A DNA stretch of 64,000 nucleotides. Source: Flavobacterium sp. 83 (GTDB lineage Bacteria; Bacteroidota; Bacteroidia; Flavobacteriales; Flavobacteriaceae). Both the position numbers and the translations under genes were made by a program. Every line of letters starts with the position of its first letter. The stretch's first letter is position 1. The notes below the pieces were generated by a model. The model saw only the letters and a program-made list of their open reading frames with translations. It searched no databases and was not told the DNA's origin. This document shows positions 45,555 to 54,910 of the stretch, one piece after another. The DNA is taken from the NCBI RefSeq assembly GCF_000744835.1, contig NZ_JQMS01000001.1:124001-188000 (forward strand), given 5' to 3'.

Positions 45555-47108
45555 ATGACACTATATCAATGGTTTGTATTTTTTCTTCTGGTTCAGGTAA
45601 TTCACTTTTTAGGAACTTGGAAGTTATACGAAGCTGCTGGAAGAAAACGTTGGGAAGCTGCTATTCCAGTATATAATGCCATCGTATTAATGAAAATAAT
45701 AGGTCGTCCCACTTGGTGGACTGTTTTACTTTTTATACCTATCATTAACCTTATAATGTTTCCCGTAATTTGGGTTGAAACTTTAAGAAGCTTTGGAAAA
45801 AGAACTTCTTTAGATACCTTTTTAGGGATTATTACGTGTGGTTTTTATATCTATTATATTAATTACACGCAAAAACTTGATTACGTAACCAACAGAAGTT
45901 TACAACCTGAAAATAAAACCGCAGACACGATCAGCTCATTGCTTTTTGCAATCATTGTAGCTACTTTAGTACATACTTATTTCATACAACCGTACACCAT
46001 CCCTACCTCTTCGTTGGAAAAATCATTATTAATAGGTGACTTTTTATTTGTAAGCAAAATGAATTATGGCGCCAGAGTTCCTATGACCACAGTCGCTTTG
46101 CCTATGGTTCATGATTCAATCCCAATGACTAAAAGCAAATCGTATCTAAGTTGGCCACAATTGCCATATTTCAGATTGCCTGGTATTCAAAATATAAACA
46201 GAACAGATATAGTCGTTTTCAACTGGCCGGTCGATACCGTTTATAAGTTTTTTGACACATCAAAAAGAAGAGCATATAAACCCGTTGATAAAAAATCAAA
46301 TTATGTAAAAAGATGTGTTGGTATTCCTGGCGATAGTTTGTCTATAAAGGAGGGTATAGTTTACATCAATGGTAAAATATTACAATTACCGGAAAGAGCT
46401 AAACCTCAATTTTCTTATGCAGTTGCATTGGACAAAAAAACACCAATCGATTTTGAATCTCTTTTAAAAGAATTAGATGTTACGGATGACGCAGGCTTTA
46501 AAAGTGAATTAAGAGACACTTTATTCTTGAAGGCACTTACTGCTGCAGGCGCCGAAAGATTAAAAAATGTTCCCGGGGTAATATCTGTTACCAGACAAAT
46601 TTCAAAAGGTGTTGAAGATGGTATATTCCCTCATATCAACAAATGGAACCGCGATAATTTTGGTCCAATTTATATTCCAGAAAAAGGAAAAACAGTAGCA
46701 TTGACTACCGAAACGCTGCCATTTTACAGAATGATTATCTCTGAATATGAGAAAAAAGATTTAAAAGTTAATGGAGGCGAAATTAGAATTAATGGTAAAG
46801 TTGTCAATAGCTATACTTTCGACCAAAATTACTATTGGATGATGGGAGACAACCGTCACAATTCTGAAGACAGCCGCTATTGGGGATACGTTCCTGAAGA
46901 TCACATCGTAGGAAAACCCATTTTCATATGGTTAAGTATTAACCCTCATGGAAAAGGATTAAATAAAATTCGTTGGAATAGAGTTTTCACAACCGTTAGC
47001 GGTGAAGGCCAACCGCAATCTTATTTTAAACTATTCCTACTTGCTTTAATTGCCTTCTTTATTGGAGAATATTTTTGGAAAAAAAGAAAAGAGAAAAAGG
47101 AACTTTAA
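45555..47108 (+). CDS. lepB: Signal peptidase I, first of a tandem pair
   Basis: 517 residues, much longer than E. coli LepB (324). A DUF5684-like N-terminal membrane region (about 1-105, YEAAGRKRWEAAIPVYNAIV, WWTVLLFIPIINLIMFPVIW) precedes the peptidase. Box B is YTIPTSSLEKSLLIGDFLFV, with the nucleophile Ser before Leu where Met is usual. Box D is NYVKRCVGIPGDSL with the general-base Lys. Box E is MMGDNRHNSEDSRYWGYVPE. A long insertion lies between boxes D and E (about 290-385). A last membrane helix precedes a basic tail (KKRKEKKEL). It cleaves signal peptides at the periplasmic face of the inner membrane. Confidence 0.94.
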   Translation: MTLYQWFVFFLLVQVIHFLGTWKLYEAAGRKRWEAAIPVYNAIVLMKIIGRPTWWTVLLFIPIINLIMFPVIWVETLRSFGKRTSLDTFLGIITCGFYIYYINYTQKLDYVTNRSLQPENKTADTISSLLFAIIVATLVHTYFIQPYTIPTSSLEKSLLIGDFLFVSKMNYGARVPMTTVALPMVHDSIPMTKSKSYLSWPQLPYFRLPGIQNINRTDIVVFNWPVDTVYKFFDTSKRRAYKPVDKKSNYVKRCVGIPGDSLSIKEGIVYINGKILQLPERAKPQFSYAVALDKKTPIDFESLLKELDVTDDAGFKSELRDTLFLKALTAAGAERLKNVPGVISVTRQISKGVEDGIFPHINKWNRDNFGPIYIPEKGKTVALTTETLPFYRMIISEYEKKDLKVNGGEIRINGKVVNSYTFDQNYYWMMGDNRHNSEDSRYWGYVPEDHIVGKPIFIWLSINPHGKGLNKIRWNRVFTTVSGEGQPQSYFKLFLLALIAFFIGEYFWKKRKEKKEL

Positions 47109-47151
47109 CTAAAATACAAATCTAAAAACCTTTAAACGATAAGCAAATATT

Positions 47152-48726
47152 ATGACACTAAATCAGTGGTTTCTTTTTTTTCTAATCATTCAGGTCGTTC
47201 ACTTTTTAGGGACTTGGAAACTATACGAAAGCGCAGGTAGAAAAAAATGGGAAGCAGTCATTCCAGTTTATAATGCTATAGTTTTAATGAAAATAATAAA
47301 CCGTCCCACTTGGTGGACGGTTTTGCTATTTATCCCCATAATTAACCTTATTATGTTTCCTGTAATTTGGGTTGAAACACTGAGAAGTTTTGGGAAAAAA
47401 TCTTATTTAGATACTTTTTTAGGAATAATAACTTTTGGGTTCTATATCTATTATATCAACTACACTCAAAAGTTAGATTATAAATCTCAAAGGAGCTTAC
47501 ATCCTGAAAATAAAACAGCAGATACCATTAGCTCTTTACTTTTTGCAATTATTGTAGCTACTTTAGTGCACACTTATTTAATTCAGCCGTATACAATCCC
47601 ATCTGCGTCTTTAGAAAAATCATTGTTAATTGGTGATTTTTTATTCGTTAGTAAATTCAATTATGGAGCAAGAGTACCAATAACAACAGTCGCTGCACCA
47701 ATGGTTCTTGATACTTTACCAATTTTAAATATAAAATCATATTTATCAAAACCACAACTACCCTATTTACGACTTCCTGGCTATGAAAAAATTAAAAACA
47801 ATGACATAGTCGTTTTCAATTGGCCAGCAGATACTTTGTTTAATATGTATATTCCTGCTGATAAGAGATACGATAAACCTATTGATAAAAGAACAAATTA
47901 TGTAAAACGTTGTGTTGGAATTCCTGGTGACAGTCTTGAAATAAAAAACGGAATTGTTTTTATCAATGGAAAAGAATTAATTTTGCCAGAAAGAGCAAAA
48001 CCACAATATTCCTATAAAGCAGTTTATGATGGTAAAACACCAATAGATTTTGAATACTTATTAAAGGATTTAAATGCAACTGATGGAGCTGGATTTATTA
48101 ATGAGACAAGAGATACGTTAATAATAAATGCGTTAACTTTTGCCGGAGCTAAAAGATTAAAAAATGTTCCTGGAATAATCTCTGTAACTAGAGTAATACA
48201 TAAAGGACCAGAAGATGGTATATTTCCCGATTTTCACGATAGAAAACCATCTGTAACAAACAATTGGTCCAATGATAATTTTGGTCCAATCTATATTCCA
48301 AAACAAGGAAAAACGGTAAATTTAGACTTAAAATCCCTTCCATTTTACAAAAAAATAATTTCGGAATACGAAGGAAATACCCTGAAAGTCGTTGCTAACA
48401 TTATTTATATAAATAATAAAAAAACAACCACATATACCTTTAAACAAAATTACTATTGGATGATGGGTGACAACCGTCATAACTCATTAGATGCTCGTTA
48501 TTTTGGCTATACACCCGAAGATCATATTGTAGGAAAACCTATTTTTATCTGGATGAGTTGGGATACAAACGGCAAAGGTTTAAATAAAATTCGTTGGGAT
48601 AGAGTTTTCACTACCGTTAATGGCGAAGGACAACCACAATCTTATTTTAAATTATTTCTGCTCGGTTTAGCGGCATTTTTTGTTGGAGAGTATTTTTTAA
48701 AAAAAAGAAAAGAGAAAAACAATTAG
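47152..48726 (+). CDS. lepB: Signal peptidase I, second of a tandem pair
   Basis: 524 residues, the same layout as its neighbour and very similar along its whole length, so a tandem duplicate. Box B is YTIPSASLEKSLLIGDFLFV, box D NYVKRCVGIPGDSLEIK and box E MMGDNRHNSLDARYFGYTPE. The DSRYWG of the first copy is DARYFG here, so one box E Ser is Ala; the catalytic Ser and Lys are present. The inserted region and the substrate-pocket residues are where the two differ most. The gap between the genes is 43 bases, so they are co-transcribed. They may have divided their substrates. Confidence 0.93.
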   Translation: MTLNQWFLFFLIIQVVHFLGTWKLYESAGRKKWEAVIPVYNAIVLMKIINRPTWWTVLLFIPIINLIMFPVIWVETLRSFGKKSYLDTFLGIITFGFYIYYINYTQKLDYKSQRSLHPENKTADTISSLLFAIIVATLVHTYLIQPYTIPSASLEKSLLIGDFLFVSKFNYGARVPITTVAAPMVLDTLPILNIKSYLSKPQLPYLRLPGYEKIKNNDIVVFNWPADTLFNMYIPADKRYDKPIDKRTNYVKRCVGIPGDSLEIKNGIVFINGKELILPERAKPQYSYKAVYDGKTPIDFEYLLKDLNATDGAGFINETRDTLIINALTFAGAKRLKNVPGIISVTRVIHKGPEDGIFPDFHDRKPSVTNNWSNDNFGPIYIPKQGKTVNLDLKSLPFYKKIISEYEGNTLKVVANIIYINNKKTTTYTFKQNYYWMMGDNRHNSLDARYFGYTPEDHIVGKPIFIWMSWDTNGKGLNKIRWDRVFTTVNGEGQPQSYFKLFLLGLAAFFVGEYFLKKRKEKNN

Positions 48727-48742
48727 TCAAAAGTTTCAAAGT

Positions 48743-48786
48743 CGAAAGTTTTAAAATTTATGTATTATCAAATTTTACAGCTTTCG
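48743..48786 (+). terminator. Long imperfect hairpin after the lepB pair
   Basis: CGAAAGTTTTAAAATTT (48743-48759) and AAATTTTACAGCTTTCG (48770-48786) pair at 15 of 17 positions, with ATTTTAT after. It could terminate lepB transcription or protect the 3' end. No strong T run. Confidence 0.4.
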
Positions 48787-48816
48787 ATTTTATAACTTTA
48801 AAAACTTTAGACAAAC

Positions 48817-49443
48817 ATGAACACATTATTACATCCTACCTATTTCCCATCTATAAGTCATTTTGCAGCCATGACCCAGGCTGAAAGTATCACATTTGAA
48901 ATAGAGGATAATTTCCAAAAACAAACCAATCGCAACCGTGCTTATATCTATAGCCCAAATGGAATTCAGTTATTGAATATCCCTGTAAAGCATTCGAAAG
49001 AAAGTCATCAAAAATCAAAAGATATAAAAATAGAACCTGGTTTCGATTGGCAAAAACAACATTTCAAATCACTTGAAGCAGCATACAGAAGCTCACCCTT
49101 TTTTGAATTTTTCGAAGATGACTTACGTCCAATATTCGAAAAAAAACACGTATTCCTATTAGATTTAAATTTTGAATCTTTTGCGATTCTTACCAAATGT
49201 ATGCGAATGAAATTAGAATTTGACACCACAACGGAGTACTTTCATGAAATAGATACAAGTTTAATTTCAGACTTTAGATTTTTGGTAGATGGAAAAAAGG
49301 ACCCTTCTTCTTTTGAAACTTACACACAAGTTTTTGATGACAAATATGGTTTTATCAATAATTTGAGCATTTTGGATTTATTATTTAATGAGGGAAAATA
49401 TGCAGTGGATTATTTGAAGAAACAACAACTTCCAATAAAATAG
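48817..49443 (+). CDS. WbqC family protein
   Basis: 208 residues. LLHPTYFPSISHFAAMTQAE at the start is the WbqC signature (HPTYFPS, then HFA), followed by FQKQTNRNRAYIYSPNGIQL and LNIPVKHSKESHQKSKDIKI. WbqC-like proteins occur in polysaccharide clusters and are thought to act as aminotransferase-like or ATP-dependent enzymes, but the reaction is not established. In flavobacteria it often sits at the end of the lepB cluster, as here. Confidence 0.88.
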   Translation: MNTLLHPTYFPSISHFAAMTQAESITFEIEDNFQKQTNRNRAYIYSPNGIQLLNIPVKHSKESHQKSKDIKIEPGFDWQKQHFKSLEAAYRSSPFFEFFEDDLRPIFEKKHVFLLDLNFESFAILTKCMRMKLEFDTTTEYFHEIDTSLISDFRFLVDGKKDPSSFETYTQVFDDKYGFINNLSILDLLFNEGKYAVDYLKKQQLPIK

Positions 49444-49455
49444 ATTCTAACAGAT

Positions 49456-50502
49456 TTATTCAAAAGATAACCTGGCCATTACAGGAAAATGATCCGAGTT
49501 AATAAATTCAGGAAAACTCTCAAATTTCTTGACCCTTATTTTCTCATCAACAAAAATATAATCGATACGGGCAGGATAATACCTGAATTTATAAGTGGCC
49601 CCAAAACCTTTTCCAGCTTCTTCAAAACTATCTTTCAGTTTCCCTTTTATACTGCGGTATACATAGGAAAAAGCACTATTATTCATGTCGCCACAAATAA
49701 TAATAGGGTACTTACAATCCTTTTTGTGTTCTTTAAAAATTTCAGCCTGTTGCTGTTGCTCTTTAAACGCAACACTCACTCGTTTAAGCATCATTTGTGA
49801 TTTATCTTGATTAATCGATTCAATATTTTCATCAATTTCATGTACATCAGGAGATATTTTCAAGGATTGTAAATGCATATTGTAAACTCTGATAATGTCT
49901 TTTCCTTTTTTAATATCCGCATAAACTATGTTATTGGTTGAGTTAGGAAAAACAATATTACCCTGATCGATAATTGGAAATTTAGAAAAAATGGCTTGTC
50001 CGGTTTTAATTTGATTTCCGTCTGTAAATATATATCGATGTGGATATACTTTTAAATCTATATCAGCAGAAGATGAATATTCCTGAATACATAGAATATC
50101 AGGATTTTTATCATTTATAAAAGACAAAATTTCGGATGGAATATCATCTCTATCAATCCATTTAAAAACATTAAACAGGCGCACATTATAGCTCATTACA
50201 GTAAAATCTTTCTCTTCGACAGGAAAATCTGTAGCAGAAAATTTATAGAATTTGTTAATAAAAGTAATTCCTATCAAAAGAACTAATCCTGATATAAACA
50301 TTCTTTTCTTAAATTGTAGTGCCCAATAAATAAAAAACAATCCATTCAAAATAAAAAAGAAAGGCATAAAAAGAGTCAATACAGATAAAAGGGGAAAAGA
50401 TTTTGGAGCTAAAAAAGGAAAAACATAAGCAATGAATGTCACTATAGTAAGCACTATATTTAAAAGAAACATTATTTTATTGAACCATGAAAGATTTTTC
50501 AT
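49456..50502 (-). CDS. Endonuclease/exonuclease/phosphatase family membrane protein
   Basis: 348 residues from the ATG at 50502; a TTG seven codons upstream is in frame. Three N-terminal membrane helices (about 8-95) precede an EEP domain (about 105-345) with FTVMSYNVRLFNVF (Asn), DILCIQEYSSS (Glu metal ligand), PIIICGDMNNSAFSYVYRSI (GDxN) and RIDYIFVDEKI...NSDHFPVMARL (SDHxP). It probably hydrolyses phosphodiesters outside the cytoplasm; whether nucleic acid or lipid cannot be told. Last gene of the mutL-rhomboid-rhomboid operon. Confidence 0.88.
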   Translation of the reverse strand: MKNLSWFNKIMFLLNIVLTIVTFIAYVFPFLAPKSFPLLSVLTLFMPFFFILNGLFFIYWALQFKKRMFISGLVLLIGITFINKFYKFSATDFPVEEKDFTVMSYNVRLFNVFKWIDRDDIPSEILSFINDKNPDILCIQEYSSSADIDLKVYPHRYIFTDGNQIKTGQAIFSKFPIIDQGNIVFPNSTNNIVYADIKKGKDIIRVYNMHLQSLKISPDVHEIDENIESINQDKSQMMLKRVSVAFKEQQQQAEIFKEHKKDCKYPIIICGDMNNSAFSYVYRSIKGKLKDSFEEAGKGFGATYKFRYYPARIDYIFVDEKIRVKKFESFPEFINSDHFPVMARLSFE

Positions 50503-50545
50503 TTCTTTAGTTTTGTTTTTCAAAAAGAAAATTAAATAGTCAACT

Positions 50546-51409
50546 TTACTTCCCCGCTTTGAACAAAAATTCTTTTTCTTCTTTGGTTAAACTATCATAA
50601 CCGGATTGACTTATTTTATCTAAAATCTCATCAATCTGTTGCTGCGCTTTATCTTTAGTAATTATTCTTGATGTGCTTTTTTCCGCTGGTTTGTTATAAT
50701 TTTTATGTACCGCTTTAAAAGGCGTGGAAGAAGATTTTGAAAATAAATTACTAAAAAAACCTAAAAAACGAGAAACTATCTTACTTAAATCAACCCCATT
50801 TTGAAGCAATTTAATAAAAATAAATCCAAAAAAAGCGCCCGATAAGTGCGAAATATGACCTCCAGTATTTTCTAATCGAAACTGCATTAAATCAATCACA
50901 ATAATTACAAAAGTAATATGCCATAATTTTACATTTCCTATTAGCAATAATCTCACATTCATCAAAGGATGATACGTTGTTGTAGCAACTAAAATAGCCA
51001 TTATTGCAGCCGAAGCTCCAACAATAGCCGAGCTTAAATTCAAAAAATAATATCCGGTAACGAATGCTATTCCAGCAAATATAGCGCTCAATATATACAA
51101 CCCAAAATATTGTTTCGGGGTAAAAAATGTCAAAAACAAAGTACTTGAAAAGTTTAAAACCATCATATTAAAAAACAAATGCATAAAACCATCATGTAGA
51201 AAAGCGTACGTTAAAAAAGTCCAAGGTTTTACAATAAAACTAGAAGGTTCTGAGGAAAGTGCAATCCAACTTGGAAAATCAAATGCGCCAACCTTAAAAT
51301 TATAAAAAAACAATAATGAAACTAAAAAACAAAGAACGTTCCAAAAGATTAGCCTGATTGCTATTCCTCCCATTTTGTATTGCAATTTCAGATCGTCTAT
51401 AATATTCAT
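50546..51409 (-). CDS. Rhomboid family intramembrane serine protease
   Basis: 287 residues. Six membrane helices lie in about 15-200, then a charged cytoplasmic tail (about 220-287). The Ser motif is AIVGASAAIMAILVA; the usual GxSG reads GASA here, so the following Gly is replaced. The helix-6 His is in GHISHLSGAFFGFIF, and HLFFNMMVLNF carries the helix-2 HxxxN. The dyad is therefore present. The substrate is unknown. It follows another rhomboid in the same direction, 72 bases away. Confidence 0.92.
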   Translation of the reverse strand: MNIIDDLKLQYKMGGIAIRLIFWNVLCFLVSLLFFYNFKVGAFDFPSWIALSSEPSSFIVKPWTFLTYAFLHDGFMHLFFNMMVLNFSSTLFLTFFTPKQYFGLYILSAIFAGIAFVTGYYFLNLSSAIVGASAAIMAILVATTTYHPLMNVRLLLIGNVKLWHITFVIIVIDLMQFRLENTGGHISHLSGAFFGFIFIKLLQNGVDLSKIVSRFLGFFSNLFSKSSSTPFKAVHKNYNKPAEKSTSRIITKDKAQQQIDEILDKISQSGYDSLTKEEKEFLFKAGK

Positions 51410-51481
51410 AATTTAATTCGTATTTAATATCATTTATAGCACACCTAAACAGACTATTACAAATGAAAATTAATTTATTTT

Positions 51482-52228
51482 TTAATTCCAGCGATTTTTA
51501 TTAAACTGATTTTTCTTCCAATACCACATAATTAAAAAGCCAAATAAAGCTCCTCCGACGTGAGCAAAATGGGCAATTCCTCCTCCACCGCCAAAAATAG
51601 ATTTGCCAGAAACTCCTAAATACAAGTCTACTAAAACTAAACCCGGCACAAAATACTTTGCTTTAATTGGCACTGGAATAAACATCAAAGCCAATTCAGC
51701 ATTGGGAAACATAAAAGCAAAAGCAACAATCACCCCATATATAGCACCTGAAGCCCCAACGACTGTACCGAAATAAGCACTTACAAAATTTTGAAAACCA
51801 GGACTATTTAAAATTGGAACTATTTGGTCATTTCCTTTTCCATTCAAAACCGCTAAAATCTCCATCTTTGAAAACCCTTGCCCCATTAAAGTATTCATCC
51901 CATCTTGATAATAATAATAGTTAATTCCAGTATGAAGCAATGCTGCACCTAAACCACATGAAATGTAGAAAAAGAGAAATTTTTTACTTCCCCAAATGCT
52001 TTCCAATGCTGATCCAAAAGAATATAAGGCAAACATATTGAAGAAAATATGCATAAATCCACCGTGCATAAACATGTGTGAAATAGGCTGCCAAACCTGA
52101 AAATTTGGATTTTCAGGAAAATACATTGAAAGTATTTTATAAGCTGGATCTCCTAAAGCAAGTGTTCCGACAAAAAATAAAATATTAATAATGATTAATT
52201 GCTTAACCGTTTCTGTTACGTTTCTCAT
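51482..52228 (-). CDS. Rhomboid family intramembrane serine protease
   Basis: 248 residues, six membrane helices. The active site is intact: VVGASGAIYGVIVAFAFMFP (GASG with Ser), HFAHVGGALFGFLIMWY (His) and GGFMHIFFNMFALYSFG (HxxxN). A loop of about 40 residues (PVIL-like segment near 115-140) is inserted before the catalytic helix. Its ATG overlaps the mutL stop as ATGA, so translation is coupled to mutL. Physiological substrate unknown. Confidence 0.93.
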   Translation of the reverse strand: MRNVTETVKQLIIINILFFVGTLALGDPAYKILSMYFPENPNFQVWQPISHMFMHGGFMHIFFNMFALYSFGSALESIWGSKKFLFFYISCGLGAALLHTGINYYYYQDGMNTLMGQGFSKMEILAVLNGKGNDQIVPILNSPGFQNFVSAYFGTVVGASGAIYGVIVAFAFMFPNAELALMFIPVPIKAKYFVPGLVLVDLYLGVSGKSIFGGGGGIAHFAHVGGALFGFLIMWYWKKNQFNKNRWN

Positions 52229-54066
52229 AGTGCAAACTTTTTATCTAAATCTTCCACACGCATCGTGATGAAAGTGGGTTTATGAAATGGGGATACATTG
52301 GGGTCTTTACAAGCAAAAAGCCCGTTTACCAAGTTTTCCTGTTCTTTTTCTGTAAGGTGTGTTCCTGTTTTCACTGCTAAACTTTTAGCCATCGATTTGG
52401 CAATCGTATCGTTTTGGCTAAAACTACTTTCTGGAATTCCATCCTGCAAATCACTTAATAATTGTTCCAAAACTAATGAAACTTCACTTTCTGTAACATT
52501 CACAGGTATTCCTGAAATGACGATATGGTCTGTATTATTTTCTTCGAAAACAAATCCGGTGTTCATTAATGAAAGTTGCAATTCAGCGATAAGTTCCATT
52601 TCGCTAGACGAAAAAAACAAATTTAATGGAAATAACAACTGCTGGCTTGATGCTTGATTAACCGTCATATTAACTAAAAACTGTTCGTACAAAACGCGTT
52701 GATGTGCCCGCTGTTGGTCCACAATAACCATTCCTGATTTTATGGAAGAAACAATATATTTCTTATGGATTTGATACGTTTTATGAACCGCGTGCTCCAC
52801 TTCTTCATCATTAAATAAAGACGAAGTCACTTCTTCATTTTCAAAAGCAATTTGCCCAATTTCATCGGTATCTTGCTTCAAACCTACATACAGGCTTTCC
52901 CAATTAGCTGTTGGTTCCGGTTTTCTATAACTTAAAAATTGCTTGCTGGGTTTATCTTCTGCAAAAGGGTTAAAATTCCCATCAACCTGAATAGTTGGAG
53001 TAGCACCTTCTAAATCTTTGTAATGATAAGGTGTGTCTAAATTAGAATCCCTATCAAAATCCAAAACCGGAGCTACATTAAATTGCCCTAAACTATGTTT
53101 AATAGAAGCTCTTAAAATAGCGTATAAAGCGTGTTCATCATCAAACTTAATCTCCGTTTTAGTGGGATGAATATTAATATCAATCGTATTGGGCGGAACT
53201 GATAAATATAAAAAATAACTGGGCTGCGCACCATCTTTTAAAATTCCGTCATATGCAGCCATTACTGCATGATGCAAATAACCACTTTTTATAAAACGAT
53301 CATTCACGAAGAAAAACTGCTCTCCACGATTTTTCTTAGCAAATTCTGGTTTGCTTACAAATCCTTGAATCGTCACTATTTCTGTTTCTTCCTGAACTGG
53401 CACTAATTTCTCATTGGTTTTACCCGAAAAAACATTTACAATTCTTTGTCGCAAAGTGGAAGGCGGCAAATTAAACATTTCACTGCCGTTGTGATAAAAT
53501 GTAAAATGTATTTTGTGATGAGCCAAAGCCACTCGTTGAAACTCATCAATAATATGGCGGTATTCCACCGTATCCGATTTCAGAAAATTACGTCGTGCGG
53601 GAATATTAAAGAACAAATTTTTGACTGCAAATGAAGTGCCTTTTGGAAGAACAGCAACATCTTGAGATACAAATTTGCTGCCCTCAATAATAATATGCGT
53701 TCCAAGTTCTTCTTGATCTTGTTTGGTTTTCATCTCAATATGGGCTATCGCAGCAATAGAAGCTAATGCTTCTCCACGAAATCCTTTGGTATGTAAAGAA
53801 AATAAATCTTCGGCTTGACGAATTTTAGAAGTGGCATGACGTTCAAAACACAAACGCGCATCGGTTACGCTCATGCCTAAACCATTATCAATCACCTGAA
53901 CCAATGCCTTCCCTGCATCTTTAATAATTAATTTGATATCCGTTGCTCTGGCATCAACTGCATTTTCAAGCAATTCTTTAACCACCGAAGCGGGTCTTTG
54001 AACAACTTCTCCAGCAGCAATTTGATTGGCAACGTGATCAGGAAGTAATTGAATAATACTCGACAT
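52225..54066 (-). CDS. mutL: DNA mismatch repair protein MutL
   Basis: 613 residues. The GHKL ATPase N-terminal half (about 1-330) has HVANQIAAGEVVQRPASVVK, ELLENAVDA, DNGLGM, KGFRGEALASIAAIA and GTSFAVKNLFFNIPARRNFL. The C-terminal dimerisation domain occupies about 430-600. The endonuclease metal motif DQHAxxExxxxE of methyl-independent MutLs reads DQQRAHQRVLYE here, with His to Gln and Glu to Gln changes. The later CPHGRP-like motif reads SPFHKPTF. It links MutS to downstream nicking. Heads an operon with two rhomboids. Confidence 0.94.
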   Translation of the reverse strand: MSSIIQLLPDHVANQIAAGEVVQRPASVVKELLENAVDARATDIKLIIKDAGKALVQVIDNGLGMSVTDARLCFERHATSKIRQAEDLFSLHTKGFRGEALASIAAIAHIEMKTKQDQEELGTHIIIEGSKFVSQDVAVLPKGTSFAVKNLFFNIPARRNFLKSDTVEYRHIIDEFQRVALAHHKIHFTFYHNGSEMFNLPPSTLRQRIVNVFSGKTNEKLVPVQEETEIVTIQGFVSKPEFAKKNRGEQFFFVNDRFIKSGYLHHAVMAAYDGILKDGAQPSYFLYLSVPPNTIDINIHPTKTEIKFDDEHALYAILRASIKHSLGQFNVAPVLDFDRDSNLDTPYHYKDLEGATPTIQVDGNFNPFAEDKPSKQFLSYRKPEPTANWESLYVGLKQDTDEIGQIAFENEEVTSSLFNDEEVEHAVHKTYQIHKKYIVSSIKSGMVIVDQQRAHQRVLYEQFLVNMTVNQASSQQLLFPLNLFFSSSEMELIAELQLSLMNTGFVFEENNTDHIVISGIPVNVTESEVSLVLEQLLSDLQDGIPESSFSQNDTIAKSMAKSLAVKTGTHLTEKEQENLVNGLFACKDPNVSPFHKPTFITMRVEDLDKKFAL

Positions 54067-54176
54067 TAAAAAATTTAGGTTTAAAGTTTAAGTTTTAGGT
54101 TTTCAAAACCAAGAAATACAAATTTAATGAAATTCTATTGGGAATGGTAGCTTATTTAATCATAAAAAAAACAAAA

Positions 54177-54207
54177 AACCTATACTATTCATGAAACAGT
54201 ATAGGTT
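54177..54207 (-). terminator. Terminator of ribH
   Basis: AACCTATACT and AGTATAGGTT form a perfect 10-bp stem with an 11-base loop, and on the minus strand T runs follow. It separates ribH from mutL transcription. Confidence 0.85.
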
Positions 54208-54230
54208 TTAACAATAAATATTTTTATTAT

Positions 54231-54806
54231 TTATTCCTTCAACTCTAAAGGCGAACCTTCTTCTATTTGAATTGCTCCAGAATACAATAAATGTTGATTA
54301 TCTATTTGATGTGACAGTGAAGCTTGTTGACGGATATACGCCATTTTTATAGCCGCAATAGCCGCCTCAGTACCTTTATTCCCATGAATTCCTCCACTTC
54401 TGTCAATGGATTGTTGCATAGTATTATCCGTTAGGACACAAAAAATAACGGGAATATCAGTTTGTACATTCAAATCTTTAATTCCTTGAGTTACTCCTTC
54501 GCATACAAAATCAAAATGTTTTGTTTGACCCTGAATTACACACCCAATAGCAATAACAGCATCTACATTTTGCGTTTGCAGCATTTTCTTAGAGCCGTAA
54601 ATAAGCTCAAAACTTCCAGGAACATTCCAGCGAATGATATGCTGAGATGGAACTTGGTTCTCCAAAAGTGCTTCTATAGCGCCTTTATAAAGTCCTTCAG
54701 TTATGGAATCATTCCATTCTGAAACAACAATCCCAAAGCGAAAATCTTTCGCGTTTGGGATTGAGTTTTTATCGTAATCAGATAAATTTTTATTTATGGT
54801 AGCCAT
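54231..54806 (-). CDS. ribH: 6,7-dimethyl-8-ribityllumazine synthase
   Basis: 191 residues; the core is about 160, with an extension of about 25 residues at the C-terminus (from LSHQIDNQ). FGIVVSEWNDSITEGLYKGA holds the aromatic substrate site, VPGSFELIYGSKKML and AIGCVIQGQTKHFDFVCEGV hold the catalytic His, and VIFCVLTDNTMQQSIDRSG is the phosphate site. It condenses the pyrimidine and butanone phosphate in riboflavin synthesis. A TPR gene lies upstream in the same direction, 104 bases away. No FMN riboswitch was seen. Confidence 0.96.
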   Translation of the reverse strand: MATINKNLSDYDKNSIPNAKDFRFGIVVSEWNDSITEGLYKGAIEALLENQVPSQHIIRWNVPGSFELIYGSKKMLQTQNVDAVIAIGCVIQGQTKHFDFVCEGVTQGIKDLNVQTDIPVIFCVLTDNTMQQSIDRSGGIHGNKGTEAAIAAIKMAYIRQQASLSHQIDNQHLLYSGAIQIEEGSPLELKE

Positions 54807-54910
54807 TGATTTTAGAATTTGATTTAGAATTTTGATTTCAGTTATTAAAGATAGTATTTTTTAAAACAAAAATCTTAAATGTTGAATCAGGAATCTCAAA
54901 TCATTTTTTA

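Noticed and set aside
54807..54910. FMN riboswitch before ribH
   Set aside because: The gap is short and AT-rich, without the conserved RFN-element sequence.
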